The notes under the pieces were generated by a model. The model had not been told where the DNA came from, made no database searches, and was given only the letters and a program-made list of their open reading frames with translations. Of a stretch of DNA of 13,179 bases, positions 11,886-13,179 are shown piece after piece. Every line of letters begins with the position of its first letter. The first letter of the stretch is position 1. The translations under genes were made by a program, and so were the position numbers. Source of the DNA: Lentzea sp. (GTDB taxonomy: Bacteria; Actinomycetota; Actinomycetes; Mycobacteriales; Pseudonocardiaceae); contig JASLAV010001083.1 of NCBI GenBank assembly GCA_030146905.1, forward strand, positions 1 through 13,179, read 5' to 3'.

Positions 11886-12711
11886 ACCCCGTCGCGACCC
11901 TGACCAGGTCGGCGAGTGCGCGCGATCGGCTGTGCGGCGGCCACGCGATCACCGTCGTCACCTTCGGCGCGTCCACGACGGGAATCGCGACCAGGCCTTC
12001 GGCCAGTCCCGTGCAGACCGCCTCCGGCACGACCGCGACGGCCCGGCCGAGCTCGATCATCTGGAACAGCTGCGTCAGGTTGCGCACCTCGATGCCGGGA
12101 CCGTCCGGGTAGGTGCCGTCCGGACGTGGCCAGCGGACGCGGTCGCCCAGCTCACCGACCTCCGCCATCCGCAGCTGGGACGCTCCCGCACGGGGATGCG
12201 CCGCGGGCATCACCGCGACCTGCCCTTCGGTGCGCAGAACTTCCGCGTCCAGGCCGGTCGTCGGGTCGTACGGCTCGTGCAGCAACGCGACGTCGGCCCG
12301 TCCGTCGAGCAGCGCGACGTGGGTGTTCGACTCGCACAGCAGGACGTCGACCGGGACGGCACCGGGCTCGGCGGCGTACGCGTCGAGCAGCTTCGCCAGC
12401 ACCTCGCCGGAACTGCCGGCCTTCGCGGCGAGCACGAGTGACGGCCGTTCGACGGCCGCGCTCCGGGTCCGGCGTTCGGCCGCGGCGACCGCGCCGAGGA
12501 TCGCCCTGGCCTCGATCAGCAGGGTCGCGCCGGCGTCGGTGAGCAGGACCTTGCGGCTGGTGCGGGTCAGCAACTCGACGCCGAGCCGGTGTTCGAGCTG
12601 GGCGATCGTCCTGGAGAGCGGTGGCTGGGCGATGCCCAGGCGTTCGGCGGCACGGCCGAAGTGCAGTTCTTCCGCGACCGCGACGAAGTACCGGAGCTCC
12701 CTGATCTCCAT
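11878..12711 (-). CDS. LysR-family transcriptional regulator
   Basis: A 277-residue protein starting MEIRELRYFVAVAEELHF. The winged helix-turn-helix (residues 1-60) includes FGRAAERLGIAQPPLSRTIAQLE and LTRTSRKVLLTDAG. The rest is a periplasmic-binding-protein-like effector domain (about 90-275). It is divergent from an SDR gene (88-bp gap), the usual LysR target arrangement, so it probably regulates that gene in response to a small molecule and represses itself. I chose ATG 12711; ATG 12729 (adding MDTVDV) overlaps the T-N11-A operator candidate, and upstream in-frame starts would run into the SDR gene. No good Shine-Dalgarno is present for either start. The effector is unknown. The gene is convergent with, and overlaps, copD but need not control it. 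Confidence 0.9.
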   Translation of the reverse strand: MEIRELRYFVAVAEELHFGRAAERLGIAQPPLSRTIAQLEHRLGVELLTRTSRKVLLTDAGATLLIEARAILGAVAAAERRTRSAAVERPSLVLAAKAGSSGEVLAKLLDAYAAEPGAVPVDVLLCESNTHVALLDGRADVALLHEPYDPTTGLDAEVLRTEGQVAVMPAAHPRAGASQLRMAEVGELGDRVRWPRPDGTYPDGPGIEVRNLTQLFQMIELGRAVAVVPEAVCTGLAEGLVAIPVVDAPKVTTVIAWPPHSRSRALADLVRVATGFS

Positions 12712-12727
12712 GACGTCCACGGTATCC

Positions 12728-12742
12728 ATACCGGCCGGGTAT
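12728..12742. promoter_or_regulatory. LysR-type operator candidate (T-N11-A)
   Basis: ATACC-GGCCG-GGTAT is an inverted repeat with exact T-N11-A geometry. It lies 17 bp upstream of the LysR ATG and centred 65 bp before the SDR ATG, close to the classical -65 recognition position if the SDR transcript is leaderless. A flanking GGTAT at 12721-12725 forms a second overlapping half-site pair with ATACC. Confidence 0.5.
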
Positions 12743-12763
12743 CGCTGCGACACCGAGGTGGTG

Positions 12764-12792
12764 TTGGTCTTGAACCGACTCCGGACAACGAT
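12764..12792 (+). promoter_or_regulatory. possible promoter of the truncated SDR gene
   Basis: TTGGTC at 12764-12769 and AACGAT at 12787-12792 are spaced by 17 bp, and seven bases separate the second element from ATG 12800. The -10 is weak, but the spacing suits a leaderless transcript activated from the operator at 12728-12742. No Shine-Dalgarno is seen. Confidence 0.3.
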
Positions 12793-12799
12793 CAGATGT

Positions 12800-13179
12800 A
12801 TGAGCGAACAGACGATTGCGCTGGTCACGGGCGCGAACAAGGGCATCGGCTACGAGATCGCGGCAGGCCTCGGCGCGGTGGGGATGAGCGTCGGAGTCGG
12901 CGCGCGAGACCTCCAACGCGGTGAGGAGGCGGCGGAGAAACTGCGGGCGAACGGCGCCGACGCGTTCTTCGTGCCGTTGGACGTGACCGACGACGAGAGC
13001 GTGGCCTCCGCCGTGTCACTGTTCGAGGAGCGGTTCGGCCGCCTCGACGTGCTGGTCAACAACGCGGGGATCGCCGGGCAGTGGCCGACGGCGCCTTCCG
13101 CCGTCACGCCGGAGATCCTGGGGAAGGTGCTGGACACCAACGTGATGGGCGTCATCCGTGTCATCAACGCGATGCTGCC
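12800..13179 (+). CDS. SDR oxidoreductase, carbonyl reductase-like (3' truncated by window)
   Basis: The first 126 codons of a short-chain dehydrogenase. MSEQTIALVTGANKGIG gives the TGxxxGIG cofactor motif at residues 10-17, the adjacent Lys/Arg pattern (K14, R36) suggests NADP(H), and LVNNAG at about 85-90 is the NNAG motif. The sequence ends in the helix before the catalytic Ser, so the Tyr/Lys pair lies beyond the window. TGANKGIGYEIA resembles carbonyl reductase-type members; substrate unknown. It is divergent from the LysR gene with an operator candidate between, so it is the likely regulated target. The start is ATG 12800; ATG 12796 is in another frame. Confidence 0.88.
   Translation, partial: MSEQTIALVTGANKGIGYEIAAGLGAVGMSVGVGARDLQRGEEAAEKLRANGADAFFVPLDVTDDESVASAVSLFEERFGRLDVLVNNAGIAGQWPTAPSAVTPEILGKVLDTNVMGVIRVINAML

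Noticed and set aside
12712..12846. Upstream LysR start at 12846
   Set aside because: It would run through the operator candidate and into the SDR coding region; LysR proteins normally begin a few residues before the helix-turn-helix.

Overview
The window is high-GC DNA with very strong GC bias at third codon positions, GTG/TTG starts and several probable leaderless starts. An XRE/DUF5753 regulator with a DUF397 partner is also present. This points to an actinomycete, most likely Pseudonocardiaceae-like (Lentzea/Saccharothrix type); the genus is an inference. I see no transposase, integrase, CRISPR array, tRNA or rRNA. It looks like ordinary chromosome carrying small accessory loci.

Layout: (1) 1-1441: the 3' end of an unknown + strand gene, then a minus-strand pair of XRE/DUF5753 regulator and DUF397 protein, and a divergent 85-aa orphan protein. 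(2) 1507-2169: two small, cysteine-free secreted proteins separated by a hairpin terminator. (3) 2170-3954: a gamma-glutamyltransferase-family Ntn hydrolase (minus). (4) 3955-4433: a long non-coding stretch with inverted repeats, a possible 30-aa membrane peptide, and a leader with two mutually exclusive hairpins, one of which hides the ribosome binding site of the next gene. (5) 4434-5192: an HSD10-like short-chain dehydrogenase. (6) 5189-6832: a TM0106-type RecB-like/RNase H-like nuclease (minus), divergent from a DUF6474-like protein (6916-7350). (7) 7328-8977: a BCCT betaine transporter (minus). (8) 9037-11885: an operon of a His-rich membrane protein, YcnI, CopC and CopD, i.e. a copper handling and uptake module. 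(9) 11878-12711: a LysR regulator (minus), divergent from a truncated SDR (12800 to the window end), with a T-N11-A operator candidate between them.

The best-supported system is the copper operon. YcnI and CopC should both be exported and membrane-tethered with a histidine as first mature residue, CopD supplies the membrane channel or transporter, and the first gene is an uncharacterised four-helix His-containing membrane protein. ycnI/copC and copC/copD each overlap by ATGA. The ycnI ribosome binding site can pair with the stop-codon region of the gene before it.

Two window-wide patterns stand out. All five convergent gene pairs abut or overlap at their stop codons, leaving no intergenic room for terminators. 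Several genes without a Shine-Dalgarno sequence instead carry a -10-like hexamer 7-8 nt before the start codon, the layout of leaderless actinobacterial mRNAs.
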